A stretch of DNA of 64,000 bases from Polytrichum commune (GCA_950295325.1 OX485806.1:48417169-48481168); one strand, 5' to 3'. Numbered from the stretch's first letter, positions 24,691 through 36,290 are shown. Notes: a model not told the origin generated them from the letters alone. Numbers and translations are program-made.

Positions 24691-25260
24691 TCGTTTATTT
24701 TGCACCTCCTGCACACCATTGTCACGGCCTGGTTTGTGGATCAAATTCACATTCATAAGCGCCAATGTACTATGCTAGCACATTGGCTTGGCGCTCATCT
24801 GCGCTTGTGTCCCAAAATGCATTGTCCGTGTAGACCTTGGCTTTGTGCGACCCCAAATAATGTCGCCACGTTTTCAAACCATACATTACGACAAAGAATT
24901 ATTTCTCATGAGTTGGCCATCTCTTCTAATAACCATCAAACTTCTTGCGATCATATGCAATGACTATCCATCTTGCATCAACATTCCGCCAATGGCAGTA
25001 ACACTTGTCCCCGTATGTATTTCAAAAGGTATGTCAGACTCCGCAAACTCGAGCAACGCGGAAAAGACAACTTGTTGTTGAGCTCCCCAAAGGCTTGATG
25101 ACAAGGTTCATTCCCCTCTTAGGATATTTTTTCCTTAAACAAGTTCAACAAGGTTTTAGCAACCTTAGAAAAATCTTGAATGAAGCGGCGGTAGTAGTTG
25201 GCTAGGCCAAAAAAATCATTTTTGGATCAAGGACCACTTCCACTCTTGGATTGCCTTGAC
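24691..25260 (-). pseudogene. TY3-3 RT thumb / RNase H remnant
   Basis: Near 25205 the minus strand reads FFGLANYYRRFIQDFSKVAKTL, the highly conserved RT-RNase H junction of Ty3/gypsy elements. Further on, the RNase H part is full of stops. The frame continues upstream across the solo LTR at 25261-26221 into 26222-26448. Confidence 0.7.
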
Positions 25261-26221
25261 AGTCGCGCACCTCTCCATGAGCACAATGGGCATAAGGGGG
25301 ACCCCGGAGTGACACCCGGGACTTGTGGCGCCATTGGTGAGAGGGCCCAAGTGATCCTAGTGTGGGTGAGGGCCTCGGGCGTTGGAAACGCCTCCCACCC
25401 ACGGAGACTAGGAGGCACAAGGGTAAGGCCATAAGCTATGCGTAGCTCATGGCGCGGTGATTCTAGAATGCTCAAGAACACCTCAATCGGAGGTGTGAGC
25501 TAGGAGTTATGGCCATTTGAGTGGGGCGCTGTCCCGGGACAGCGCCCTGGTACAGCAGTGCCCTGGGAGTGATTCCCGGGACTGCCAAGGTTCAAATAGG
25601 CATAACTTCCTCAAGACTTGCCCGAATGGGGCAAGTGAGGAGTCCATCGGCATCTACGTGAAGCGTTGATGAAGATGGAGCGGTTGGTTGTTATGATCAG
25701 ACATCATACAAGGAAGTTATGATGGTCTGAAGCTGCTGGGGGGTTCTAGGCCCAGCAGCTAAAGGAAAATGTCCACTTGGCCCCAACTCTTGGTAGAGAG
25801 ACAAGAGGTTGGTTGACGGTGGGGTAGGGGCCCCGCGTAAAGTCCTAGAGGCTTATATGGGTGAGGTGGTGTGGCCTCACCCACCCGAGGCCGAACGGCA
25901 CGGCCTCCATGGGCATTGGCCCATTGTGAAGCCATAGTTGCCTAGTATGGTTCGGGTTGTTGTAGTGTTGCTCCGGCAACGCGATGATCAACATGGGATT
26001 GGACTTCCATGGATGGAAGTCCACATCTAGGAATGGGTTACCAATTAAGGGGTGAGTCCCGAAAGCAAAGTAGGAGGGTTGGTTCCTTCCTATGAACTAT
26101 AGGTCCGGGGTAGGAGGAGCTAACTATTAGCATGGCGGAATGCGAATGGTTAGCGCTCGTTACCTTCGCTAGAATTGAAAATTGGCAAGATTGTCAAGAG
26201 GGGCTAGCAAGGGTTGCGACA
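25261..26221 (+). mobile_element. Solo LTR, alpha family, target duplication TTGAC
   Basis: 961 bp, from AGTCGCGCACCTC (first base of TGTCGC mutated) to GGGTTGCGACA. Identical TTGAC copies flank it at 25256-25260 and 26222-26226. It interrupts the RT of TY3-3. It is the best preserved alpha copy and served as reference for the others. Confidence 0.9.
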
Positions 26222-26448
26222 TTGACCTTCCTCATGTTTGGCTCAATTCCATCATTTGTCACCACAAGGTCCAAGAACGCAATCTTTTGTCAAACAAAGT
26301 TGTTTTTCTCTTCTTGGAAATAGCTTTTGGGATTCATTAATGAATACATCCTTGTACCTCATCAACACCCACGAATATTCTTTGAAAGATACACATTTTT
26401 CCTAGCTTCCCCACGAGTTCCTTGGAGTTGCTCCAATCGAGCCACAAC
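26222..26448 (-). pseudogene. TY3-3 reverse transcriptase fragment between two solo LTRs
   Basis: The minus strand reads KIAFLDLVVTNDGIEPNMRKV, the end of the RT palm where LGHVVS/LGLVVT motifs sit, preceded by a piece with RYKDVFINE-like sequence. A stop is present in the frame. It is sandwiched between alpha LTRs at 25261-26221 and 26449-27425. Confidence 0.7.
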
Positions 26449-27425
26449 TGTCGCGCACCTCTTCATGAGGAGTGGCCAAAACACCATGGGAACATGGGGA
26501 CCTTGGAGTGACACCCAAGACTTGTGGCACCGTTGGTAAGAGGGCCCAAGTGATCCTAGTATGGGTGCAGGCCCCGTGCTCTTAGAACGCCTCCCACCAA
26601 CAAAGACTAGGATTTACCAGGGTAATGCCATGATTTATGCATAGCTTATGTCGTGAAAATCTTAGATTGCTCAATAACACCTCAACCAAAGGTGAGTGCT
26701 AAGAGATATGCCAATGTGAGTGGGCCGTTGTCCCGGGATAGCGCCATGGTACAGCAGTGGCATGGGAGTCACTCCCGGGACTGCTAAGGTTTGAACATGC
26801 ATAAATTCCTCAATACTTGCTCAAATGGAACCATAGAAAAATCCATCAGCATCTACGTGAAACGCACATAACCATGGAGTGGTTGCATGTGAGCATCAAA
26901 GATCATACAAAAAGATTATGTTGTTTTGAAGCTGTTGGGGGCTTCTAGCCTAGCGGATAAGGGAAAATGTGTACTCAACCCCAACTCTTGGTAGAGAGGA
27001 AAAAGGTTTCTTGACGATGGGATAGGGGCCCTGCCAAAAAACCTAAAATCTTATATGGGTGAGACGGTGTGGCCGGCCAAACCCAGTTTTGGTTGAACGG
27101 CACGGCCTCCACAACCATTGGCCCAACATGGGGGCATAGTTGCCTAGTATGGTTTGGGTTGTTGTAGTGTTGATCCGGCAACATGATGATCAACTAAAGA
27201 TTCGATCTTCATGGATGGATGTCCATATCTTACCATTGGTTACCAATTAAATGGTGAGTCTTAAATGTAAGTGGAGGTGGGTTGGTCTCTCTCCTATAAA
27301 TTAAGAAGTTCGCGGTATGGAAAGCTAATCCATGCATGGCGGAATGCGAAGGGTGAACACTTGTGACCTTTAATAGAAATGAAAATGGTCTAGATTGTTA
27401 AGGGGCGCTAGTAAAGGTTGAGACA
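26449..27425 (+). mobile_element. Solo LTR, alpha family, more diverged
   Basis: Begins TGTCGCGCACCTC and ends GGTTGAGACA, 977 bp. The flanks are ACAAC at 26444-26448 and AAAAC at 27426-27430, which match at four of five positions, as expected for an older target duplication. It is more diverged from the 25261 copy than that copy is from the 10467 copy in the conserved blocks. It is inserted in the same TY3-3 pol region. Confidence 0.8.
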
Positions 27426-27910
27426 AAAACCACTATTCGTTCATTATTTATTTGGTCCAATGAGACCAAATTCAAATTGGCTCCTTCTACCATAGGAGCC
27501 ATTGTGAATTTCAAACTCACCTCTACGCCATCATGGCACACCACAAATGCATCAACTTAGGCTTCACATCTACCGTGTGAATTTTTAAAGAAGGTGTCCC
27601 CCAAAACAAGGTCCACATCATTCATTTGACAAAGTTTAAAACTCCACGAATTCCATAGTTTCAAATTATAAGGTCACACGCATTGCCACCTCCTTTGTCC
27701 CATACGGCTTGCTCTTTGCAAACCGCACATTGATGGACTTGCCCACTCTACGCATTGGCAAAGCCCAACTCCGCTTTGGGCTCATGAAAGATTGCATTGT
27801 CTCTTTGGCAACCAAACATAAGATATTTCTTTCATTCATTTTAGCTTCCAAACTTGGCCACGACTTCAGGCTATTCACCTTGGCCACAAAGCCATTGTCT
27901 AACATTCGGT
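27426..27910 (-). pseudogene. TY3-3 protease/linker region, degraded
   Basis: Lies between gag (28.3-28.7 kb) and RT of the same element. The 79-codon frame 27905-27666 is open but has no D-S/T-G. Position is the main argument for calling it the protease region. Confidence 0.4.
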
Positions 27911-28090
27911 CTACGACAACAACATGTTTTGCCTAGGTATTACAAAGCCACCTTCTAACATTCGGTTTGCGGTACAAACATGATTTCTTTTGGTATCACA
28001 AATCCAATTTATAATATTTTGTCCGCAACACAAACACGATTTGTTTGGGTATTACAAAACTACTTTCTTCGTTTCCAACATTCGGTGATT
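27900..28090. repeat. Three imperfect tandem units of about 57 bp
   Basis: Each unit has an AACATTCGGT-like start, a CAAACATGATTT-like middle and GGTATTACAAA near the end. It lies between the protease region and gag of TY3-3. Confidence 0.6.
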
Positions 28091-28281
28091 TATTTCTTTG
28101 GGTGCCATCTTTGTTGGGAGTTATACCTTCGGCTTGTTGTTTGTGTTGGTATTTTGGCTCAACCATCTTAAGCTCTTTGATTCAGGACATATTTCGGCTC
28201 AAGCCACTTTGTTGTGAGGTGCCGCCTGACTTATTTTTGGGGCCATCGGTTCCAATCCTTTGGCATTCTTGATGACCCTTG

Positions 28282-28741
28282 TCATGTCTTCAAAAGCTTT
28301 GGGAATTTGAACAAGACATCCGACACCCATTTTTGCAACCCACCTAAGATAATGCATTTCCTAGAAAATTCATCCATCTTAGGCGTATGATTCATTTGGG
28401 CGTTAAAATTGTGCACATAGGCCTTCAAAGACCCGGTGTGCCTCAAATGCACTAGATTTATTCCAATCATGCAATTTTTGATACTTTGGCATGAATTTCT
28501 TAACAAAAAACTCCATGAAGCCAACCCAAGTCAAACTTGCCACAACCTCGGGCCCTTGCATTTTCTTGCTAGTCCATAACTTAAGCACAAGATCTTTAAA
28601 AAATATCACCGCTATGAATATCTTAGAATTCTCCTTGGGCCTTTGAACATCATAGTAATTATCCATTTTGAACAAAAATTCTTTCACATTTCTTGCGTTG
28701 CCAAGCCCTGAGATGATACTTAACATGTTTACCTTGGCCAA
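28282..28741 (-). pseudogene. TY3-3 Gag capsid fragment
   Basis: Two overlapping minus frames (28741-28403 and 28524-28282) together encode a Gag-like chain: VKEFLFKMDNYYDVQ, then LWTSKKM, FMEFFVKKFMPKY and a SLKAYVHNFNAQM block, followed by CIILGGLQKWV. These are hallmarks of the retrotransposon Gag domain of chromovirus-like gypsy elements. A single frameshift near 28450-28500 separates the halves. 28091-28281 and 28742-28949 hold flanking gag and leader sequence without further motifs. Confidence 0.75.
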
Positions 28742-28949
28742 TTTTTTTGTTAAAGAAGAGAGCTTAGTAGCTTATATCATGAGGAACTCGATCATTTTAT
28801 CTTTTTGGGTCCTCTCTTGATGGCTACATTTAAGTTCTTGATTTATGAAATCCATAAGTTCAAGCATTTGAAATTTGGAATTTCATTCCAACATCACCAC
28901 TTTCCAAGCTCTCGATGCATTCAATGATGTAGCCACGTATTGCAGCCTT

Positions 28950-29832
28950 TGTTAGCACCCTTAACTATCTTGACCATTTCTCAATTCTAGCGCTAACCCT
29001 TCGCATTCCACCTATACCGCAGACCTCTTAGCTCATAAATGGGTGTCCAACCCTCCTATATTTGCATTTGGGACTCTCTTCATATCCAATAGCCAATGGT
29101 TACATGTGCATTTTGGTCCCTAGAAGTCCAATCTTAAGTTGATCATCGCATTGCCGGAGCAACATTATAACAACGTGAACCATATTACGCAACTATGCTC
29201 CTCCGTTTGGCCTTGAGTACATTCAATTGGCGACGCCGCCTCATCCATATAAGCCCTGCCGCACTGTCAAGAAACATTTTGTTTCTTTCTTAAGAGTTGG
29301 GGCCAAATATATATTTTCCTTTAGTTACTCGAGCTAGAAGCCTTAGAAACTTTAGACCACCATAATATCTTTATATGATCTATGATGCTATCAAACAACC
29401 ATTCTATCCACATTTAATCTTTGAGTAGATGCTGATGGACCCTTCATTGTCTCCCTTGAAGCAAGCATTTAGGAATTTATGGTTGTTCAAATCTAGGCAA
29501 TTCCATGCGCCATTCCCATGTCATTGTTGTTTTGGGACATTGTCCCTATACAATGTCCCACTTAAATTGCCATATCTCCTAGCTCACACCTCCGATTGAG
29601 GTGTTCTTAAGCATTTTGAAATCCGGACACCATTAGCTATTCATAGTATGTGACCTTATCTTTGTGACTTCTAGTTCTGTTGGTGGGAGGCGTTCCCAAC
29701 GTCTGGGTTGCTTACCCATATTAAGATCACTTGGGCTCTCTCACCAAAGGCGCCATAAGTTCTAGGTGTCACTCTAGGGTTCCCCTTGGGCCCATGGTGT
29801 TGCGGATTTTCCTTATGGAGAGGTGTGCAACA
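28950..29832 (-). mobile_element. Alpha-family LTR, reverse orientation
   Basis: Starts TGTTAGCACCC, passes through CTAACCCTTCGCATTCC, GTTGATCATCGCATTGCCGG and CGTTCCCAACG blocks, and ends GGAGAGGTGTGCAACA. It is nearly full length (883 bp). No clear target duplication is seen, so it may be an old insertion or a rearranged one. Confidence 0.8.
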
Positions 29833-30060
29833 GAGTGAATGTGAATGCAAATGTGTGTATGAATGTAAATGAAAATGTGTACGTGAGTGTAATTGCAAAT
29901 ATGTGTGTGAGTATGAATATGTGAATAGTAGTATGGATATGAGAGACAAGTAAAAAATGAGGATATTAGAGTGTGCAACCAATGTGTTTACCAAATCCAA
30001 TGAGAAATGTATGTATGTATGTATGTGTGTGTGTGTGAATAAGAATATGAGTGTGAAGTA
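29833..30060. repeat. TG-rich simple repeats
   Basis: GTGAATGTAAATG-like degenerate units at 29835-29930, then ATGTATGTATGTATGTGTGT at about 30010-30035. The two minus-strand His/Thr/Tyr-rich ORFs here are repeat translations. Confidence 0.75.
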
Positions 30061-32699
30061 TGAGAAAATGTGTATGTAATAATCAAAGTATTAATGTGAG
30101 TATAAAAAATAAGCCAAAAGTGAGGAACTTGGTTTGTATGAAAAATAATTACATGATTGCATTCTTAATTCTTATTTTTTTCATTACCATTATAATGATT
30201 GAATCTTAATATTTTGTCATTATTAATTTGCAAAACTTTATAGATTCAAGATAGGAATACTAATGATCATGATGATAATGATGCAAATATTGAATCATTG
30301 GGGGATGTACAGAATCTTGTCAATGATATACAAAAATATGATAAAATGGATTTCAATCATGTGATTAGCAGCTTACGCATTAAACCACTAGGAAAATCCA
30401 AATTTTTTATTCCTATATGCCAGTTGGTATTCATGGTTGTGATTTGATCTGTGCGTGAGGTTGATGTGCAATTTTTAAGAGAATAAATTTATCAATGATT
30501 ATAGACAAAACAACATGGTTCTTTATATATCAATTTGAACTTAATGTTAAAATGAAAGCAACTCAAAATGTTCATTGGTGTCAACTAATGTTTTCTTTAA
30601 GGAAAACTTATGACTTATGATGACTATGCCAATTTGCAAAAAACAATTTTGGGAAGAAAATCACCAGATAATTGCATGGGGACGACATATAAAGCAATTT
30701 TATGCAGATAATTTTAAATGGTGATATGCAATTGAGTGCATATGTTTGGATGCATATGAAATTATTGAAATACTATTTGAATAGATGCATCATATGAACA
30801 TGTATAGATTTCATATTTATTTTTTGCAAATTATTTTGTTTGATTTTTATCATTTTGATTAAATATGATCATATTAGGATCAATCTTGCCCACAAACTTT
30901 GTTAATTTTTTCCATTTTAGTGTTTTACCTTTTGAGAATTACAAATCATTAAGATTTTTTTATGATTACAAAAAAATGAAAAAAAAATTAGCTCGACTTG
31001 GTATGCTTTAACAATTGATGTTTTTACATGATTTTTATTTAAGGTCCAATCTCCAACCTTTGTTTGGTTTTTGTTTGTTTGAATTCATATTTATATTCAA
31101 AATTAAAATATCATTATATGTTCATGACTTCAACGTGAAGTTGTTGCAGCTTTAGAGAAAGCATGTAGAATTTGTAACCATATCATATCTTCTATAGAGA
31201 ATTAAAAAAATAAATTGGGGGAGTCAATATCAGAGGCACATATTAAAAATCATCCAAAGTAGCTTTATGTCCAATGTAGAGAATTTGAGAAATTGCTCGA
31301 TATTGCAAATATGTAAATCCGGAAAATGTGGTAAGATATTTAGAGCAAATGAATTTTATTTTTCATTTGTTGATTCTTTCATTATGACTCATATTTTAAA
31401 ATTTCTGCATACTTGATGTTTTACATATCTAAATTAGGTTGAATTCTTGCAAACTTAACTATTCGTTTTCATATTTTGAGATTCTACCATACTCAGTTTT
31501 TGTATAGTGAGGTCTTGCATTTGCATGTTTGATTTCATATATACTTCAATTCTTGTAAAGTCGATTTCTTATAAGCTTAAATTATTGTATATTTGATTAT
31601 TTGATTATTGAATAATAGAATTCATATGTCTTAAATTTTTGTACAATTTAATAATTTATTTTTACATTATTTCATTATTTCATATTTTAATGTTATATAT
31701 TTGCCCATGTAAATACGCAGTGAAGTTCCAATTCAAAACCAAATTTTTTGTCTTCACCTACTTTCTGGAATTTGGTGTGAACCCCTAGAGTGGTCCACCA
31801 CTCCGCAGGATAACTTTTAGTTAGGATGCTAGCATTAAAATTTAGAATTGATAGGAAATTTAGGGAAAATTAGTTCATTTAGCATTTAGCCTAGAAGAAG
31901 GAAGGTGAATTACTGAGGACTTCAGGCCTTCAACCGAAAGAAACAAAAATCTAGTGAAGGGTAAAGTTTGCCAAAATGAAAACTAAGTAGTGTTAGAAAA
32001 TAACGAAGTAGAAAAAACATGCTAGCTTATAAAAACAATTAGCTAAGATTTAAGTTAGTAGATGCTAGCTAAGAAAATATTAGTTTATTAGTTAATTTGG
32101 GCCACACAAGACAATTGGAGGTGTTTGGTGTAACAAGGTAAAATCGGTATGAAGATTTTTTAAGGGAAAAAAAATGGAAAAAAGCAAGGGGATTGCTTGC
32201 CTACTTGTCCCCTTGCCAACTCGATGGCCAAAATTTAGAAATATTTTTAAGATCCCACGTCAAAGTCACCTCGGTGAGAGACTAACAACTTCAACCGGAA
32301 AAATCCTTGAGCTTAAATTTTGGAAAAAATTCGAAGAATGAAGCCGGTGGTAGAGGGCTTCAACTTTTTTTTGATGATTTTAAAACCCCCTCTTTCCATT
32401 TTGTACAAACTCTCTTCTTTTAAATGCTTAGGCTATTTCTATGTAGTTAGGAAAAAACTTCTATCTTGCCTTCTCAATGGCCTAATAAAATGGCTTGAAA
32501 AAATCTTCTACTATCTTTCCTAGTTAGAATGTCTGTTTGTTAATACACACAAAATTCTTCATTTCTTTTCTAGAGGTAGGTTAGATTGTATGATTGCAAA
32601 TGAAGGCATTGTAGACCTCAGCCGCCAATGACCTAAACACTTAGTTTATAATCTAGAACAACAATTTTCTTAATAAAGATTTTTTATAGCATTTTGTAG
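30061..32699. other. AT-rich gene-free DNA
   Basis: No transposon protein or long ORF. One modest open stretch at 30244-30450 (+), preceded by an acceptor-like TTTATAG, could be an exon relic (sequence includes DHDDNDANIESLGDVQNLVN) but matches nothing I recognise. The remainder is AT-rich without visible structure. Confidence 0.4.
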
Positions 32700-33240
32700 C
32701 CGTTTTACATTTATGATTTGGTTAAGATAGCAATTGATTATGAATTTTCAAAGATGTAATAGAAAAACATGGTGTTCCTTTGGGTAGCGGCTGCTGGATC
32801 AAACCTCCTAGTCCAATAAAAGTTTTAATCTTAAATTTTTATATTGTTTCCAAGTAGATATTTTGTCTAGCTTTCCAAGGTTGTTTAGAATGTTTGATTT
32901 GAATAAGAGATGAATTAGATACGAATTTCTAAAGACGGGATACGTAGTTGAAGATATCCTGGTTGACAGCTGTATTACAAGGAGTGTGTTGGATTCATCT
33001 TAGCTTAACTTACTAATAGCATATTTTTTTCAAAAATATCGTTTTAATATCTTTCCACGGTTATTTTGAACGTTTTATTTGAATAAGACATGAATTAGAT
33101 ACAAAGTTTTGAAGGTGGGATACGTAGTTTGAGACTTCCTGGTTGACTGCTGCATTACAAAGTATGTCTTGGATTCATTTTGGCTTAACTTACTGATAAC
33201 ATATTTTTCTCAAATAGAGTTTTTTTAAAGCTTTCCAATG
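32700..33240. repeat. Tandem duplication, about 178-bp unit
   Basis: Two clear units at about 32868-33045 and 33046-33225 share TTTGAATAAGA, ATGAATTAGATAC, GGGATACGTAGTT, CCTGGTTGAC, TTGGATTCAT and GCTTAACTTACT in the same order. A more diverged unit precedes them (32700-32867), and the start of another follows (CTTTCCAATGG). Confidence 0.75.
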
Positions 33241-34387
33241 GTGTATAAAAAAATCTAATTCCAAGTAATAATGAATTTACCATGAATTTTTGAAATTGGA
33301 AGTTGGATAGTTATAAGGAAGAAGACGAGGTCAACGTCCGGGAAGTGGAACAACGAAAGAGGTAGCGGCTCGGCCTATATCCATCCCAATCAACCAAAGA
33401 GAATTGAGGTAAACTAACTAACCCTAGCCTTTCATTTAGGGTTGCAAGGAGCGCAGCCAATGTATGCATTCCTAAACCCACTCGCCTATTTCGTAAGGTC
33501 AAGTGGCTTAACCAATTGATTGCCAAGGGGGCACCCAACTCCATTGTTCTCGGGCCCCTTGGTATGTTTTTTGAAAGTAGCTTTATTTATTAGCAAATTT
33601 CATATGTGGTAAGTTGGATTAATCATCGACACGACCACTCTGAATGTTGTTGGTGGAAAAAGATAATAAATGACCTGTATACTCTTGAATTGGGAGTAAT
33701 GGCCCCAATTTATGAAGATTGTACAACAGGTTGAACCTACAGGTTGCATGTTACCCTAGTCCCATTTAGTTGCATTTTGTGATTTATCTAGTGTAAACAC
33801 ATTTAATAATTAAAAACATACAAAACAAATCGTAAATCCTTGTTGGCAAGAGAGCCGAATCGGAAACTTAACTCGGTAGGGTGACACCACCCTTCGGACC
33901 GTTAAAGTCTGAATGGTTTGAGATGTCACTTGACCTTCAAAGAACCTGCTCGAAGCCTTAAAAGATTTTGAGCTAAGAGATGCATTAACCAGATAAGGGG
34001 TGATGCCTAATATATGAATGTAATAAGGTAGGATGTGTAAACAAAATTAAGTAAATAAAAAATAATTTGTATAAGGGTGGGACTTAGGCCAAGTCCCCTC
34101 GCTTGGGAAATTAAATATAACTAAGTAAATAAATAAGAAAGACTTGAATGGTCCATCAAATCATCGTTATTCCGTTTACTGAGCTAGGGGTGGTATGAGT
34201 CACACCCGCTTTGTGTGTATCATAGCCATATCAATTCACAAGTTATGATTGTCTTGATTCCAAGGCTGGTGCGTCTGCATTTAGAATAGGTTGTAGGTTT
34301 AGGTTAGAACTAGATATGAAATTAATTAATGGAGTTTAGAGCCACAATAGTAAAAAAGTAATGTCCAACCTCCGGAGGTACTACAAC
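33241..34387. other. Gene-free DNA left of the methyltransferase retroelement
   Basis: No coding feature recognised. The ORF at 33544-33311 (-) has no known domain and no supporting context. Confidence 0.4.
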
Positions 34388-34391
34388 GCAT

Positions 34392-34934
34392 TGTCGTGTA
34401 AATAGCGATCATGTGTCACTGCAGCTCGAGTACCAACCACCACTAACAAACACTAAAACATAGCATAGTAACACATAAACAACACACCTCGACAGAGAAT
34501 GAAGAGAGTAGAATACTCACAATAGCTCTAAATCTCTCTTCAAATGCATACAAGTAGTCAAGCTATCTCTCATTCCACCAAGGGAGAATCCAAGAGTGTA
34601 AGTAGAGGGAGAAGAGCTCAAGATTTATTGCAAAATCATGCAATCTACACCTCACACAAGCTCTCTCCACACACTAACTCACAAGACTTGACTTGGCAAG
34701 AATGCCAAGCCAAGGAGGAGGCTCCTCACTTAGGAGCCTTCCTCTCCACATCTAGATTCATCCATCTAAATCTAGATGGATGAAATCCAACGGATAAGGT
34801 GCGGCCGTCGACGCCGCACCGTGACAGCTGTCGTATAAATAGCGATCGTGTGTCACTGCAGCTCGAATACCAACCACCACTAACAAACAACACTAAAACA
34901 TAGCAAAGTAACACATAAACAACACACCTCGACA
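34392..34934 (-). repeat. 3' LTR region with duplicated end segment (A-B-A')
   Basis: Segment A (34392-34494) and A' (34829-34934) are about 103-bp near-identical repeats, each running from TGTCGT(G/A)TAAATAGCG to CACACCTCGACA. They flank segment B (34495-34826), the block shared with the right end of the element. On the minus strand A' begins TGTCGAGG directly after a polypurine tract, as an LTR should. A and A' contain a TATA-like TTTATA (minus strand). B contains a perfect GC hairpin GGTGCGGC...GCCGCACC (34799-34821). The 79-codon plus ORF in B is not considered a gene. Confidence 0.7.
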
Positions 34935-34936
34935 TA

Positions 34937-34945
34937 CCCCCCCTC
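34937..34945 (-). promoter_or_regulatory. Polypurine tract before the 3' LTR
   Basis: The minus strand reads GAGGGGGGG then TA and TGTCGAGG. A purine run ending two bases before a TG is the normal primer site for plus-strand DNA synthesis. Confidence 0.7.
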
Positions 34946-35218
34946 AGCTGACTATGGAGTCCCGCCAAGCAGCTAGGACCAACGCCAATCTAAAAGGCAT
35001 AGATAATGAAAGAATGCTCCGCAACTAACTAGTGTGGTAAACGTTATTCCAAGGGATTGTAGGCTGGGTGCAAGGTGAGCCCCATCCTTAATCGCCTCTG
35101 ATGTTTGGCCATCAGATCCCAAAGAATTAAATCCACCGCCTCATGTTGATTGCGTCTCTAAGCCATAATTCCTCATTTTCCATTTGGGCAGGCACAAGAT
35201 GATGAAAACCACACAGGA
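34946..35218 (-). other. 3' untranslated stretch between pol and the polypurine tract
   Basis: About 270 bases without an ORF, between the TGA that ends the PHD-containing frame and the polypurine tract. Confidence 0.5.
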
Positions 35219-35692
35219 TCATTGAGTACGATTAGTGGAAGCACCAAGTACCAAAAATCCTCGACAGCGAGGACAACTCCACTGTCCAGATGGTAGAGAA
35301 GTCAAGGGTGGCCTCAAGCATGCCATGTGCCAACCGCGTTGACACTGATCACACAAGAGCATAGTAGCCGCTCCTTTCTTCTCTCCACACACAAAACATG
35401 GAAGACCGTCTGGCACGACGGCCAGTTCAGGATGAACTGTACCCTCAATAGGTAGATGATATGGGGCACAGTTTTTGGAATGCTCGCGACATTCCCTGCC
35501 ATCCTTGCCTTCCAACAACAACAAACCACTCGGCAACACCTCCTTCACCCGAAGGATAGTGCGCCCCGCCCTGACATCCAATGTCGTAGGCGCCTCACGT
35601 TGGAGATAGACATAATCCCCCTGCCGGAATCTCCGCAACTGAGGTCGGTAAGCACCACTGCGAATGTGTGCATAACGCAATGTGTCACGGTG
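35219..35692 (-). CDS. Integrase C-terminal extension with PHD finger
   Basis: This frame continues the integrase polyprotein in phase after one UAG at 35693-35695. It reads an SH3-like/GPY-type region (RFRQGDYVYLQREAP, then ILRVKEVLPSGLLLLEG) and then a complete PHD finger at 35398-35264. Numbered from the ATG at 35680, the ligands are C95, C98, C110, C113, H118, C121, C136 and C139, spacing C-x2-C-x11-C-x2-C-x4-H-x2-C-x14-C-x2-C, with Trp immediately before the His. PHD fingers read histone H3 tails, so the inference is that it targets integration or tethers the methyltransferase to particular chromatin. The frame ends with TGA. It could be reached by readthrough of UAG or the UAG may be a mutated CAG (Gln). 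Confidence 0.85.
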   Translation of the reverse strand, partial: HRDTLRYAHIRSGAYRPQLRRFRQGDYVYLQREAPTTLDVRAGRTILRVKEVLPSGLLLLEGKDGRECREHSKNCAPYHLPIEGTVHPELAVVPDGLPCFVCGEKKGAATMLLCDQCQRGWHMACLRPPLTSLPSGQWSCPRCRGFLVLGASTNRTQ

Positions 35693-36290
35693 CTAAGCAA
35701 TGGACAAATTCTCCATGGCCATAGGCATGGCTCTCTGGAAGAATTGAGCCCGCTCCTGCAAACACTCTGCCCAAAGGTCTGGATCATCCAAGTTCACAAC
35801 AAGAGCTAGTTTTTCCCAAATAGAACTCGGGAGTATAGGCTCACGTCCATACAACAACTGATACGGGCTGTAGGACGCCAAAGAGGCATGCCTACTAAAT
35901 CGATAGCCCATAGCAATCCAAGGCAACATAAGGTCCCAATTCCGGTGGCTTCCCCGAAGTAATCCATACTTCCTCAAGCCACGCTTGGTTGTCTGAACAA
36001 CCCGTTCAGCCAAGCCATCTATCTCCGGATGATCCCGAGAGGTGGTGCGGTGATCTATGAGCGCCTTAGTGCACAACCCCTCAGAAACACCATGGAACTC
36101 CCTCCCTTGGTCCATCAGCACCTCAGCCGGTGCTCCAAAACGTGCCAACACACAATCCAAAAAGGCGGCTGCGGCCAACTCTGCAGAGTTTTGGGGTAAA
36201 GCAACAAGCTCAATCCACTTGCTAAAATGCTCCACCATCACCAACACGTACTTTGCTCCACGTGGCGTGACAACCAAACGGTCCCGCAAA
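35693..36290 (-). CDS. Integrase catalytic core (DDE)
   Basis: The frame carries VVTPRGAKYVLVMVEHFSKWIELVALP, then APAEVLMDQGREF with the second catalytic Asp (residue 60 of this frame) and GLAERVVQTTKRGLRKY with the catalytic Glu (residue 95). The Asp-Glu spacing of 34 residues is one shorter than the usual 35. The first Asp lies in SLDFAGPF at the end of the preceding frame, and one base of frameshift near 36290 separates them. It ends at UAG (35693-35695) before HRDTLRYAHIRSG, the normal integrase continuation. The protein would insert the cDNA into host DNA. All three acidic residues are present, so a related copy without the frameshift should be active. Confidence 0.88.

Noticed and set aside
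25198..25481. Several overlapping ORFs around 25.2-25.5 kb
   Set aside because: They translate GC-rich alpha LTR sequence and recur wherever that LTR is present.
30244..30450. Possible host-gene exon
   Set aside because: Only 65 open codons with an acceptor-like start; no homology recognised, so not called as a gene.
34544..34783. 79-codon ORF repeated at 44439-44678
   Set aside because: It lies in both LTR copies and is repeated because the LTR is; no known motif and on the antisense strand of the element.
35219..35692. Chromodomain at the integrase end
   Set aside because: No chromodomain aromatic pattern; the eight zinc ligands fit a PHD finger.
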